Virus record (IMG/VR): IMGVR_UViG_3300034980_000230
Location: 1-26,322 of that record
Source: a virus
Strand: one strand, 5' to 3'
Length of the DNA stretch: 26,322 nucleotides
Numbering within the stretch: the first letter of the stretch is position 1; every line of letters begins with the position of its first letter. Below, piece after piece: positions 1-7,295 of the stretch. A program made the translations under genes and the position numbers. Under the pieces are notes generated by a model that saw nothing but the letters and a program-made list of their open reading frames with translations, ran no database searches and had not been told where the DNA came from.

Positions 1-263
1 TTCTCAACGCCATCCTTGGATAGAGATTTTACCAGCGTAATAGAGTGTTGAAAGTCACTCCCAACCTTTGCAGACGCAGCACCAAACGCGGCCATCGCCA
101 CAGTGCCAAGTTTAAGGGCTTTAACCAAGCCGCCGGTAATGGCCTTATTGAGCCCACCAACAGTGCCCTCTAAGCCCTTTACGCTACCGCCAGCCTTCTT
201 TAAGCCTACCTTAAAACCCTTGTCGCGTAATGCCAAATCGACAAACAGTTTTCCGAAGGCCAT
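1..263 (-). CDS. Tail tape measure protein, N-terminal fragment
   Basis: Only the first 87 codons are present; the gene runs off the left edge. It starts at ATG 263-261 with GGAG eight bases upstream. The translation begins MAFGKLFVDLALRDKGFKVG and continues into a Gly/Ala/Lys-rich amphipathic stretch, then a segment with SDFQHSITLVKSLSKDG. That pattern of a short folded start, a helical Ala/Gly segment and an 'xFQHxxxxVKxLS' motif is typical of tape measure N-termini. The position agrees: it directly follows the tail tube and the G/GT frameshift pair, as gene H does in lambda. Tape measure proteins set tail length and are normally many hundreds of residues long, so most of the gene lies outside the window. 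The family call rests on the N-terminus plus synteny. Confidence 0.75.
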   Translation of the reverse strand, partial: MAFGKLFVDLALRDKGFKVGLKKAGGSVKGLEGTVGGLNKAITGGLVKALKLGTVAMAAFGAASAKVGSDFQHSITLVKSLSKDGVE

Positions 264-288
264 TTTTCTACTCCGCTATGCCTAAAAT

Positions 289-546
289 CTAACCATTTCT
301 AATGGGTATTCCCATTGCAGCTAAACTACTTTCCAGATTATCAGATTTTCTCTTCTTTTTCTTTCCTGTTTTCCCTACCCCGAGAGCACCGCCAACAGCC
401 TCCATGACCATAGAGTAAAATTCAGCCTTATGTTTCATTACCGCAATCGCACAAAAGTTTAACTGCGGCCATGTCAAATCCAAACATTCATCAAGTGTCC
501 ACCCTATAGAGAACAACCCCCCAAGCGCCTGCTCAATTGACTCCAT
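289..546 (-). CDS. Tail assembly chaperone, T-type C-terminal extension (made by -1 frameshift)
   Basis: An 85-aa reading frame between the G-type chaperone and the tape measure gene. It has no convincing ribosome site before its ATG. Its frame is exactly the -1 frame of the upstream gene and is open without a stop from the slippery heptamer at 627-633 down to 289. The likely product is therefore a fusion of 142 upstream residues with 112 residues from this frame (254 aa), equivalent to lambda gpGT. The T-like part contains a short hydrophobic/aromatic region (WTLDECLDLTWPQLNF) and a very basic KTGKKKKRK patch. In lambda, gpGT helps load tail tube protein onto the tape measure. The frame and context are seen; the function is inferred from family knowledge. 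Confidence 0.7.
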   Translation of the reverse strand: MESIEQALGGLFSIGWTLDECLDLTWPQLNFCAIAVMKHKAEFYSMVMEAVGGALGVGKTGKKKKRKSDNLESSLAAMGIPIRNG

Positions 547-560
547 CTGATCTTCACTAC

Positions 561-1052
561 TTAGGCCTGCGGAACGATCTCTGTCATTGCGCCCATCGCC
601 CCCATGCTCCGCTGTAGGAAGCGCATTAAAAAAGGGACAAGTGCCGCAACAATCTCTTCGATTGGAAGCACATCAAGCGGGTCTTTACCATCAAGCGCGT
701 CAGGATGGGCAAGTGTAAATGCCTGTCCCAACTTTTCCGAAATGTCATCGTTTCCGGCCAACTCTATGATCACATCAATGATCTCAGAAGCATCCCCACC
801 CCGGCCTTCAAAAATATCTGAAACTTGTTCCATTTCAGAGATTTCTTTGAAGAGTCTAAACACCTTGATTTGCCGTCTTGCGGGCAATGCGCTTGGAAGG
901 GTGATCTCTTTACCCCAGCAGTCTTTAATGACTACATCGCTTTCAGGGACAAGCTTCTTTAGAAGATCATCAAGTGAATCAAAAAAGGTAGACTGAAGGC
1001 CAGCTTTTGGCGCTTCATCTACCGTGTCAACTACTATATTTGGGTCGCTCAT
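561..1052 (-). CDS. Tail assembly chaperone, G-type
   Basis: A 163-aa acidic, helical protein. The start chosen is ATG 1052-1050, because GGAGG lies six bases upstream. An ATG seven codons earlier would place that GGAGG inside the coding region. It follows the tail tube gene and precedes a -1 overlapping frame and the tape measure, the arrangement of lambda V-G-GT-H. The C-terminal part carries DPLDVLPIEEIVAALVPFL, and the codons CCT TTT TTA there form a perfect X XXY YYZ slippery site. Unshifted ribosomes finish at 561 with a Met/Ala/Gly-rich tail. The protein would act transiently in tail assembly and not be part of the mature virion. Assignment rests on context and the frameshift rather than on a sequence motif. 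Confidence 0.75.
   Translation of the reverse strand: MSDPNIVVDTVDEAPKAGLQSTFFDSLDDLLKKLVPESDVVIKDCWGKEITLPSALPARRQIKVFRLFKEISEMEQVSDIFEGRGGDASEIIDVIIELAGNDDISEKLGQAFTLAHPDALDGKDPLDVLPIEEIVAALVPFLMRFLQRSMGAMGAMTEIVPQA
627..633 (-). promoter_or_regulatory. Programmed -1 ribosomal frameshift site (U UUU UUA)
   Basis: On the minus strand this is T TTT TTA, with codon boundaries CCT TTT TTA in the G-type chaperone. Both tRNAs can re-pair after slipping back one base. After the slip the next codon is AAT (627-625), and the -1 frame is open to the stop at 289. I checked every triplet from 627 to 547 and found no TAA, TAG or TGA. U UUU UUA is a classic efficient slippery sequence. I did not model a downstream RNA structure. 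Confidence 0.75.
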
Positions 1053-1132
1053 ACACACCTCCGGGGCGTCCACTCAGAGAGTATCACGCCACCGGAAGGT
1101 ATGAAAGAGTCAATACAGATATATTAAACGAA

Positions 1133-1726
1133 TCAAGCTGTAGTGCGCTGGAATTCTACCAAGTTGGATGCTCGGTCCAAGGTTCTACCGTCCCAAGTTT
1201 TTGCACCGTCTTCTGGAATAGCAGCAGTGAAACTCATCGCAAACTGGTGTTCATCTTGGTTAAAGTTGATACTGAATCCGGCATCAGAGAAACAGCGCCA
1301 GATTTTCATATCCATCGTGTTTCCGTTGTTCATAAGGTGCTGAACACGGAGCGTAAGGGCCTTAACAGACGGGCTACCACCCCACTTGAATGTAGTGTTT
1401 GCGCCAGCGCCGCCGCCCTCTTTGGGGCCATCCTCTGCGGTAACACCAGCACCAAGAGAGTCAGCAAAGCGGTTAAAGTCCCACTCAAGAGAGGTAAACG
1501 AAATCTTAGCGCCATTCGTTTGAGTGAACGCCATATACGGGGTTCCGGGGTTACCCTGAGAAATGTATTTCTTTTCTGAGATAATTTCGTAGGTTACGCC
1601 ATCTTCGCCAAGCGCACCAACGTCAAAAGTGGGGGTTGCTCCGGTTTTAGCATACGGACCCATGAAAACTACTGCTGGACCAAACGAAATATCGTCTGTT
1701 ACGAATGTTGGTACGTTATACGCCAT
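1133..1726 (-). CDS. Major tail tube protein
   Basis: 197 aa, starting at ATG 1726 with AGGAG six bases upstream. The sequence is beta-rich with many Gly/Thr/Phe (TFDVGALGEDGVTYEI near residue 33; later FKWGGSPSVKALTLRVQHL and FSINFNQDEHQFAMSFTAAI). This is the usual character of siphovirus tail tube subunits, which stack as hexamers around the tape measure. It stands immediately before the G/GT chaperones and tape measure, the expected place. It is preceded by a 122-bp intergenic stretch with a promoter-like sequence, which fits the need for high expression. No Ig-like C-terminal domain is seen. The assignment combines composition, length and synteny. Confidence 0.75.
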   Translation of the reverse strand: MAYNVPTFVTDDISFGPAVVFMGPYAKTGATPTFDVGALGEDGVTYEIISEKKYISQGNPGTPYMAFTQTNGAKISFTSLEWDFNRFADSLGAGVTAEDGPKEGGGAGANTTFKWGGSPSVKALTLRVQHLMNNGNTMDMKIWRCFSDAGFSINFNQDEHQFAMSFTAAIPEDGAKTWDGRTLDRASNLVEFQRTTA

Positions 1727-1761
1727 CTTGCGCTCCTGACCTTAATGTGTTTGTAGGAAAA

Positions 1762-1775
1762 AGGTGTAAGCACCT
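1762..1775 (-). terminator. Weak hairpin plus T-run upstream of the tail tube gene
   Basis: On the minus strand AGGTG-CTTA-CACCT forms a 5-bp stem and is followed by TTTTCC. It lies between the promoter-like sequence at 1796-1824 and the tail tube start, so it could be a weak terminator or attenuator. The stem is short and confidence is low. Confidence 0.25.
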
Positions 1776-1795
1776 CAGTGGGCGTCATTCATTTA

Positions 1796-1824
1796 TTTGT
1801 AGCACAAAGAGCGAACCAAGTCGA
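1796..1824 (-). promoter_or_regulatory. Possible late promoter for tail genes
   Basis: On the minus strand: TCGACT, 17 bases, TACAAA, with TGC just before the -10 box (extended -10 form). It lies in the 122-bp gap upstream of the tail tube gene. The sequence ATGACGCCC follows the -10 box and also follows a similar box upstream of the protease gene. The -35 match is imperfect. Confidence 0.35.
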
Positions 1825-1848
1825 ATTTTTATAGAAATAGTTTATTTC

Positions 1849-2169
1849 CTATTGTCCATCATCTTCGATCACATTCATGTTCCCGCACCTTCGGCACGGA
1901 ATTCTGGTAGAACCGCCAGATCCGGGGATGACGTATATTAGGAAATCCTTATACCGAACGCGCAACTCGTTGGATTGTTTATTGTAGATGCCAAGACGCG
2001 CCCCACAGCCAGAGCACTCCCAAAGAGTATCAATTGCAGAGCGCCTTGGTTTTGCATCTTCACTGTTCTTTTCAATCGCCGGAATCGCTTGAATAAGGGC
2101 GCCCAGCGTATTGTCCAACTCAGCAACGCTCTTCTCTAAAAGGTCTATCCTCTCTTCAAGTTGTGGCAT
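1849..2169 (-). CDS. Coiled-coil plus zinc-ribbon protein, Com-like
   Basis: 106 aa. Residues about 1-35 form a heptad-type helix (MPQLEERIDLLEKSVAELDN). A zinc ribbon follows, with C52-x2-C55 (WECSGCG) and C92-x2-C95 (PCRRCGNMNV), separated by a basic/aromatic segment (LRVRYKDFLIYV). The CRxCGxxN ending resembles the zinc-binding RNA-binding fold of phage Mu Com. Com activates translation of the mom modification gene, but no mom-like gene is visible here, so the role is open. Its start overlaps the end of the next upstream gene by 14 bases, suggesting coupled translation. It lies between the tail terminator and the tail tube. The zinc ribbon is seen; the Com comparison is from memory of the family. 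Confidence 0.6.
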   Translation of the reverse strand: MPQLEERIDLLEKSVAELDNTLGALIQAIPAIEKNSEDAKPRRSAIDTLWECSGCGARLGIYNKQSNELRVRYKDFLIYVIPGSGGSTRIPCRRCGNMNVIEDDGQ

Positions 2170-2365
2170 TTAGTGTTTGCCCCTTCATGCGGAAATATAC
2201 GCTCCCCTCATTCCCGCAACGACACGAATACTCCAACGAGTCTGTGGATTTTCCCCTTCCACAAATAGCGGAGCCTGAAGGCAAAACCCCAACCCCATCA
2301 CCACAACTTGAGCAAGAAATTCTTGCTGAGTAATCAGACCGGTTTTCAGATATATTTCTTTTCAT
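2156..2365 (-). CDS. Small zinc-ribbon-like protein
   Basis: 69 aa, starting at ATG 2365 with a clear GGAGAGAG ribosome site. It contains C18-x2-C21 (SCSSCG) and a later C48-x-C50 pair (YSCRCGNEGSVYF), with a further Cys at 35, consistent with one small zinc ribbon. No enzyme motif is visible. It is followed by the Com-like zinc-ribbon gene, which overlaps it by 14 bases, so two zinc-ribbon proteins are made in tandem. Function unknown; nucleic-acid or protein binding is a guess from the fold. Confidence 0.6.
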   Translation of the reverse strand: MKRNISENRSDYSARISCSSCGDGVGVLPSGSAICGRGKSTDSLEYSCRCGNEGSVYFRMKGQTLNATT

Positions 2366-2374
2366 GTCTCTCTC

Positions 2375-2803
2375 CTATGGTGTGGTTGCGCCGGTAGCAA
2401 TAACGAAAAACTCACCACGGACAAAGTAAGCCCTCACCTTTTCATTAAACCCCTCAATGGGGCGAACGGCCTCATTCATGTACCCCCGCTGTGGAATACC
2501 ATCCACAACAAGAGACTCTTGCTGTAGTGCATCAACCACCTTGCCGTAAAGATTGAGAGCGTTTGATGCTGAAACCTTGTCATAGCACCATATATCCATT
2601 CTCATCTTCTGAAACGCCATGGAGTATTGAAGGTGTCCAGAGCCAATCCACTCAAGAATGACGAGCGGGTACGTGGGAGTCTGTGCGTCAGGATCTTGAA
2701 AGTGAGCGCCGTAAATCCGACCCTCAACCAAACCTGTAACGCCACTGTCCTGAATCAACTTGACACGTATCAACTGTTTGATTGCTTGTGCTTCATTAGC
2801 CAT
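2375..2803 (-). CDS. Tail terminator / tail completion protein (DUF3168-like)
   Basis: 142 aa. The N-terminus (IKQLIRVKLIQDSGVTGLVEGRIYGAHF) followed by TYPLVILEWIGSG, then an alternating strand (MRMDIWCYDK) and a helix (NLYGKVVDALQQ), reproduces the DUF3168/gpU pattern 'vtaLvggRIy...aPYpyvvl...'. These proteins cap the end of the tail tube and join it to the head. It overlaps the upstream neck gene by eight bases and has AAGG before its ATG. It lies two genes before the tail tube, the expected place. Length is normal for the family. Confidence 0.75.
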   Translation of the reverse strand: MANEAQAIKQLIRVKLIQDSGVTGLVEGRIYGAHFQDPDAQTPTYPLVILEWIGSGHLQYSMAFQKMRMDIWCYDKVSASNALNLYGKVVDALQQESLVVDGIPQRGYMNEAVRPIEGFNEKVRAYFVRGEFFVIATGATTP

Positions 2804-3269
2804 ACTTGGACCTTAACTTTAATTGAAAGATAGTCCCTATAGCCTTTACTATTGAAAGTGCTTTTTTGTCATCATTGTAAACGAACCTGAAAACATCACG
2901 CGGAAGCATGACTCTGGTTCCTTGAATTACATAATTGGCATGTGGGGCTACTGACGTATCGAAACCAAGCCGTATGGCCCTCTTTCCCTTTTTCTCTACC
3001 TTTAGTGCCGCCAACATTTGACCACTGCGAGTATGCACTAATGGCTTGCCACCGTGAACCTTGATGGCACCACCCCGCCTTGCGTATGGATGGCCCATAT
3101 CTGCCAATTGCTCAAGAGAGTGATCGCGCACGGAAACCGCCTCCTGCATTGCGATCTTAAAGACTTTGCCGCCAGCATGCATAGCTGGCTCCGCAATAGC
3201 ATCAAGGCCCGCACCCGTGAGGCTTCTTATCTTTCGGTAAAGGTCTTTTCCGTCAAAGCTTGCTTCCAT
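2796..3269 (-). CDS. Neck protein, HK97 gp10-like
   Basis: 157 aa with many basic residues. An N-terminal helical part (LYRKIRSLTGAGLDAIAEPAMHAGG) is followed by LVHTRSGQMLAALKV and the segment APHANYVIQGTRVMLPRDVF. The 'A.yv..GT....pr.f' string is the signature of HK97 gp10-like/neck morphogenesis proteins, which bridge the connector and the tail. Its start lies 17 bases inside the 3' end of the large glycosyltransferase gene, so translation is probably coupled to it. It sits directly upstream of the tail terminator, as usual. Confidence 0.7.
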   Translation of the reverse strand: MEASFDGKDLYRKIRSLTGAGLDAIAEPAMHAGGKVFKIAMQEAVSVRDHSLEQLADMGHPYARRGGAIKVHGGKPLVHTRSGQMLAALKVEKKGKRAIRLGFDTSVAPHANYVIQGTRVMLPRDVFRFVYNDDKKALSIVKAIGTIFQLKLRSKYG

Positions 3270-6126
3270 TGCTCAAGGATACCTCTTGAGTAGATTTAAT
3301 CAAAGAGTCTTCTTGCTCTTTCGGCTCACCCTCAACCTGCTCCACCCCCCCATGCTCTTCAAGCATGCGCTTTACATTGTCAGGGATGGCGGAAGGGAGT
3401 GACGTTATTTCACTCTGGAAAAATCTACCCTCCTTGGCTCTCCCAATATACGGGTAATCAACAGACACTTCCCTCAGTCCCTCATTCATTTTCATCAGAT
3501 GACCATACATATCGTGACCATCATCAAGTGACGCCCCTGCAAGGGCGTAAGACGCCTTTGCGAGCCTCAAGTAATGAGAGCCCAACTCCTTGTGTCCCAT
3601 CCAGCTTTCAGGGCCATTTATGGCAATAGCAAAGTTGAAACACGTCACCGCCTCATCAGTCCGTCCATCGTTCAGGAAATGAAGACCAAGCGAATTCCAA
3701 GGCATTGCTTCATTGGGATTCTCTTCGCACTCATCATAAAGCATTTTTCCATATTTCTCTAACTTTTGATGGATCTCTTCATTGGACTTATTCAGGCCCA
3801 AGTGGAACAGCTTGAATGGCGCTTTGGCGAAATGAGCGGGGAAGCCGCCTTCTCTTAGCCTGAAAATGGAGCGGCTAATTCCTTCGTGAACCTTGCCCTC
3901 CCACTTAATCTCAAGAGTGGGGTCAATCCTGAACATGCGATGAGTAGAAGACTCATTTGCCCTTTGTTCTCCATTAAACTCACCAAGACTATTGATGAAC
4001 GTGAACAGCCATGAGACCGGCTTAGGGTGTTCAGCCATGCGTCTAATCATGGAGCCTTCTCTGATGTAGTCTGTAAAAAACTCATCAAGGTCCATAGACA
4101 AGACCCAGCCCACACCATCATCCCTTGTTTCTCTCAGTCTGTCCAGCCCAGCGTTCCTGCAAGCGGAAAGGTCGCCATCAAATGTATGGGTCACCCAATC
4201 AACATTATAAAGCTTCCCAATTTGTACCCACTCTTCGCTTGGAGACTTTATCGTTGGGTCAGTCCAGACCATACAAATCTGGTCAACCGTGCCATAAACA
4301 TGCTCCAGCATCCGAATAAAATGGCACGGATCTTCGCCCTCATAAGCAAGGCCAGTAAACGCAATCCCACAGGCCCGTGGAGTAGGAGACAAAACCATAT
4401 TTACTTCATCAACAAGGTGCTGGTATGGCAAATCTCCCTCATGCCTCTTCCCTATAGACGCGGCTGATGGATTGGCGTCAAGTGCGGTATAGTTTTTATA
4501 CTTACGCACCCGGTCAGTGCCGCGCATATACCCAAAATGATGAAACCTTGCATTTGCTGAACGGACGTTGGTCATGGCAAATGACGGCACATTACCGCAA
4601 TGTAGGCCAATCTCATTGCCAGCAAAAATCAAACTATCCTTGGAAAAGTTGCGGTACATACGTGTTCCGCGCATGCTTCCATCGTATGCGCCATTGTCGC
4701 CCCAAGGTGAGTCAATCCTGATGTAGTCAGGAGAATTCCAGTGATTCAACCAAGAGAAATCATATGAAAAGACCTCTGGACTTGGGTTTTTCATAAGCTT
4801 TTCCATGAAGGCCCTGTCAACCCTATTTTCCAGAACCTCATCATGGTCAACTGATATGATCCAATCTGGATCAAACTCATGTGCCAGCTTCAATGCACAA
4901 TTTCTCTCATCACGTTCATTAAAGAAGCCGTCCCAAATAGCGCAAGATACGTCACCATTTCCAGCGTGCCAACTGCCCTTAACTACCTGCTCAATCCATT
5001 TTTTCGCAATAGGAGCAACCCCGTCCTCTTCACAAACAGTGCAAGCGTTCAGCATTTCTTTGTCCGTCACCTCCAGATGCATTTGAAGCTGAGAGAAATC
5101 GTCTGAATCAGCCATGTCTGATGGGTTTGCAGTAAGCAAAACACTAATTGAGTCACCTACTGATGCCATTTTCCTCAAGCTTTCCTTGAAGATAAATAGG
5201 TCATTAAGCGTTTCAAGTTTAACCCTATAGACTGACGCAAGCTTTTGGTCCCTTTGTGTGTAGTCTTTCCACTTGTTCAAATACACCGGATAGTTTGCCA
5301 TCCCATTCAAGATGCCAAGAGAGCCAATCGTCTGATGTCCCTCATGGTGAACATATGTTTGGCCCGCAATCATCAAGCCGTACCCTATATGTTGGGCACG
5401 CAAACAAAGATCGTTGTCCTCAAACCCGCCAATACGCTCGTTGAAAATGGGGTCAAAAACAAACCCATCTTCATTGATTAGGTCTTCAATAAGGTCACGG
5501 GATATGGCCATGCAGAAACCACTAAGGAAATTAGTGGAAATAAAGTTTTCACTATTTGCCTCACTAAACTCTTTTGCAAACTGGTCAACAAGGTCAGGGG
5601 TTAGGCCCTGCACATCAATTACCTGATCCCTGATTACATTGTTGCTTGCTGGCCCCACAATGCCCACTGGTGGATGCTTAGAGAAATCCAAGCCCTTGCC
5701 ATCATTCCCGCCTTTAATATAGTTAAGACTGAATTGTGGCGGCGAAAACGCCTCCCTCATGCCGTCAATCCAACCGGGTGATGGAGCGGTGTCATCATTT
5801 AGAACCACAACCAATTCAGGCATCCCATTTTCTTTTAAGAAATCAATTCCTGCATTTACCGCGCCACCAAACCCAAGCGGCCTATCTGCCTCAACCCATG
5901 TAATGTCAAGGTCCACATTCTCAGTAATCTGCTCGCAAACCTGCTTGGTATGTGAGGCAAGTGCAGCATCCATTGGGTTTAGAGAGACAACAATATGGGC
6001 ACTGTTCCCGCTATTTGCTGAAACTCTGGCAATACAGTTTAGAAGATGGATGCCACCACAAGTAGGGATAACAACTGCAACATCGTGATCGTTGTCGTGC
6101 TTGAACACGTTTTCTCTCTCTGTCAT
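3253..6126 (-). CDS. Giant multidomain glycosyltransferase with TPR-like tail
   Basis: 957 aa. The start chosen is ATG 6126, four bases after GGAGAG; an ATG four codons earlier would overlap that site. Domain 1 (about 10-290) is a GT-A family-2 enzyme: VAVVIPTCGG start, LNDDTAP metal/nucleotide-sugar motif (D111-D112), and GFEDNDLCLR (about 234-243), as in rhamnosyl-type transferases. Domain 2 (about 320-560) carries WIISVDHDE (D427-E430). Domain 3 (about 585-790) has LSMDLDEFF (D679-E682) and ACRNAGLDRL. Both resemble GT-A folds with a DxDE motif. Residues about 805-900 look like TPR repeats (WNSLGLHFLNDGRTDEAVTCFNFAIAI). No membrane segment is seen, so it is probably cytoplasmic. It lies among head-tail genes, with an RmlB-like gene nearby. 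The target sugar and acceptor are unknown. Confidence 0.8.
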   Translation of the reverse strand: MTERENVFKHDNDHDVAVVIPTCGGIHLLNCIARVSANSGNSAHIVVSLNPMDAALASHTKQVCEQITENVDLDITWVEADRPLGFGGAVNAGIDFLKENGMPELVVVLNDDTAPSPGWIDGMREAFSPPQFSLNYIKGGNDGKGLDFSKHPPVGIVGPASNNVIRDQVIDVQGLTPDLVDQFAKEFSEANSENFISTNFLSGFCMAISRDLIEDLINEDGFVFDPIFNERIGGFEDNDLCLRAQHIGYGLMIAGQTYVHHEGHQTIGSLGILNGMANYPVYLNKWKDYTQRDQKLASVYRVKLETLNDLFIFKESLRKMASVGDSISVLLTANPSDMADSDDFSQLQMHLEVTDKEMLNACTVCEEDGVAPIAKKWIEQVVKGSWHAGNGDVSCAIWDGFFNERDERNCALKLAHEFDPDWIISVDHDEVLENRVDRAFMEKLMKNPSPEVFSYDFSWLNHWNSPDYIRIDSPWGDNGAYDGSMRGTRMYRNFSKDSLIFAGNEIGLHCGNVPSFAMTNVRSANARFHHFGYMRGTDRVRKYKNYTALDANPSAASIGKRHEGDLPYQHLVDEVNMVLSPTPRACGIAFTGLAYEGEDPCHFIRMLEHVYGTVDQICMVWTDPTIKSPSEEWVQIGKLYNVDWVTHTFDGDLSACRNAGLDRLRETRDDGVGWVLSMDLDEFFTDYIREGSMIRRMAEHPKPVSWLFTFINSLGEFNGEQRANESSTHRMFRIDPTLEIKWEGKVHEGISRSIFRLREGGFPAHFAKAPFKLFHLGLNKSNEEIHQKLEKYGKMLYDECEENPNEAMPWNSLGLHFLNDGRTDEAVTCFNFAIAINGPESWMGHKELGSHYLRLAKASYALAGASLDDGHDMYGHLMKMNEGLREVSVDYPYIGRAKEGRFFQSEITSLPSAIPDNVKRMLEEHGGVEQVEGEPKEQEDSLIKSTQEVSLSNGSKL

Positions 6127-6152
6127 TTTTCTCTCCATTGGCGTCTTGCGCC

Positions 6153-6782
6153 TTATGCGTCATACCTTGAAACTATCATTTCCCAATGAGTAGGAACGAA
6201 TCTATCTTGTTTTTTCTCAACACCCTGCACTAACCAGCTTTCGCCTTGACCGTCATCTATTAAATCACCCAGCCTTGGTGACCAAATGTCTTCGATTGGA
6301 ATAAGCACTGAAGCGCCGCCTGTGGCGTTTGCTCCGGGGGTTCTTGCTTCCCAGCTATGCCCCATTGGTCCACCACCATAGTCAAACTGAGCATACCGGC
6401 CTTCAACTAATGTGTAGGTGTTGTTTTGTGGCGTCCCATCAACCCCAACCGCCTGCGCTGAAATCTTCGGGACCGTACCCTCATCGGCAAGTCCAGACGT
6501 TGTGATTCCACTTGAGTCGATAGCTGTGAATTGCTTTGTGCTGCATTGTAAGCCGTTCTTTGTGAACGTAAGTATTTCAGATGTAGATGAGCCACCTACA
6601 GTGCCAGAAATAGTTATTGTTCCGCTGCCAGTCGTGCCGCCACTAACCGTAAATTGCAGGCAAGAGGCAACAACAGGCTGTCTGCTTGCGCTCATCGTTG
6701 CTGCTGCGGTAGTTGAGTCAAGAATAGATGATGTTTGCCTCTTTATAGAAACAACCCTATTCCCGATGGTAAATAGGCTCAC
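6153..6782 (-). CDS. Head closure-like virion protein with Ser/Thr/Gly-rich insert
   Basis: 209 aa, with a GTG start at 6782 that overlaps the upstream stop in a GTGA junction. The N-terminal 30 residues and the C-terminal part (PIEDIWSPRLGDLIDDGQGESWLVQGVEKK, then PTHWEMIVSR) resemble small head-closure proteins that recognise the connector. The middle (about 40-120) is a Ser/Thr/Gly-rich beta segment (VSGGTTGSGTITISGTVGGS) that looks like an inserted Ig-like or surface domain. It lies between the connector genes and the neck gene, where a head-closure protein is expected. The insert is a plausible surface-exposed glycosylation acceptor, but that is speculation. The family call is moderate. 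Confidence 0.45.
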   Translation of the reverse strand: MSLFTIGNRVVSIKRQTSSILDSTTAAATMSASRQPVVASCLQFTVSGGTTGSGTITISGTVGGSSTSEILTFTKNGLQCSTKQFTAIDSSGITTSGLADEGTVPKISAQAVGVDGTPQNNTYTLVEGRYAQFDYGGGPMGHSWEARTPGANATGGASVLIPIEDIWSPRLGDLIDDGQGESWLVQGVEKKQDRFVPTHWEMIVSRYDA

Positions 6783-7294
6783 TTCTTATCGTCCTCAAAT
6801 GCCTCATTCTCGGGCGTGGCAGGGTCATCTGCCTTGAAGGTTCCATCTTTTTTGTGTGCCCTTTTTTTCTTTGGCGCTGCCTTGGTTTTGGCCTTCGGAT
6901 TTGGCTTGGGTTCTGCAAACTCAACAACCTCTGGCTCTCCGCCACCCAACTTTTTGAATAAGGGCTTTTCCTGATAATGGGCAGGGGGAACACAGTACCA
7001 CTGCTCATCCTTGACAGCTTCAGGGTCAACCCAAAGAGCGTTTCCAAGCTTTGCAACTGCATCGTCTACCCGCTTATCTTTAGGGCATGAGACAATCACA
7101 TACTTTGAAACCCTATCCATCTGTGGGATGATTTGGTCAATGTCAGTCCCATACAGGGCCAACAAACCCTTATCCATATACATGCCAAACTCAGAAAGGT
7201 CTGAGCAGTCAACATCGTGAGCATATCGAAATCCAGACTTTCCATTACCGTCTGACCTAAAAAACCTGACCACCGCAAATTGCTTGTTAATCAC
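6779..7294 (-). CDS. Virion-cluster protein with basic, disordered C-terminus
   Basis: 171 aa. The start chosen is GTG 7294, which follows the previous gene's stop after one base and has AGAGGTG upstream. The longer ATG start would run far into the rmlB-like gene. Residues 1-120 appear folded (FAVVRFFRSDGNGKSGFRYA; CPKDKRVDDAVAKLG). The tail is Lys/Ala/Pro-rich (PKAKTKAAPKKKRAHKKDG) and ends in ADDPATPENEAFEDDKK. Similar 'K.DG.F.ADDPATP..NEA' endings are known in phage head-tail genes, but I cannot name a function. Its charged tail parallels that of the 103-aa protein on the other side of the rmlB-like gene. Confidence 0.6.
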   Translation of the reverse strand: MINKQFAVVRFFRSDGNGKSGFRYAHDVDCSDLSEFGMYMDKGLLALYGTDIDQIIPQMDRVSKYVIVSCPKDKRVDDAVAKLGNALWVDPEAVKDEQWYCVPPAHYQEKPLFKKLGGGEPEVVEFAEPKPNPKAKTKAAPKKKRAHKKDGTFKADDPATPENEAFEDDKK

Positions 7295-7295
7295 G

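Noticed and set aside
1007-1579. 190-aa plus-strand ORF over the tail tube gene
   Set aside because: Antisense shadow of the tail tube gene, with no promoter or ribosome site.
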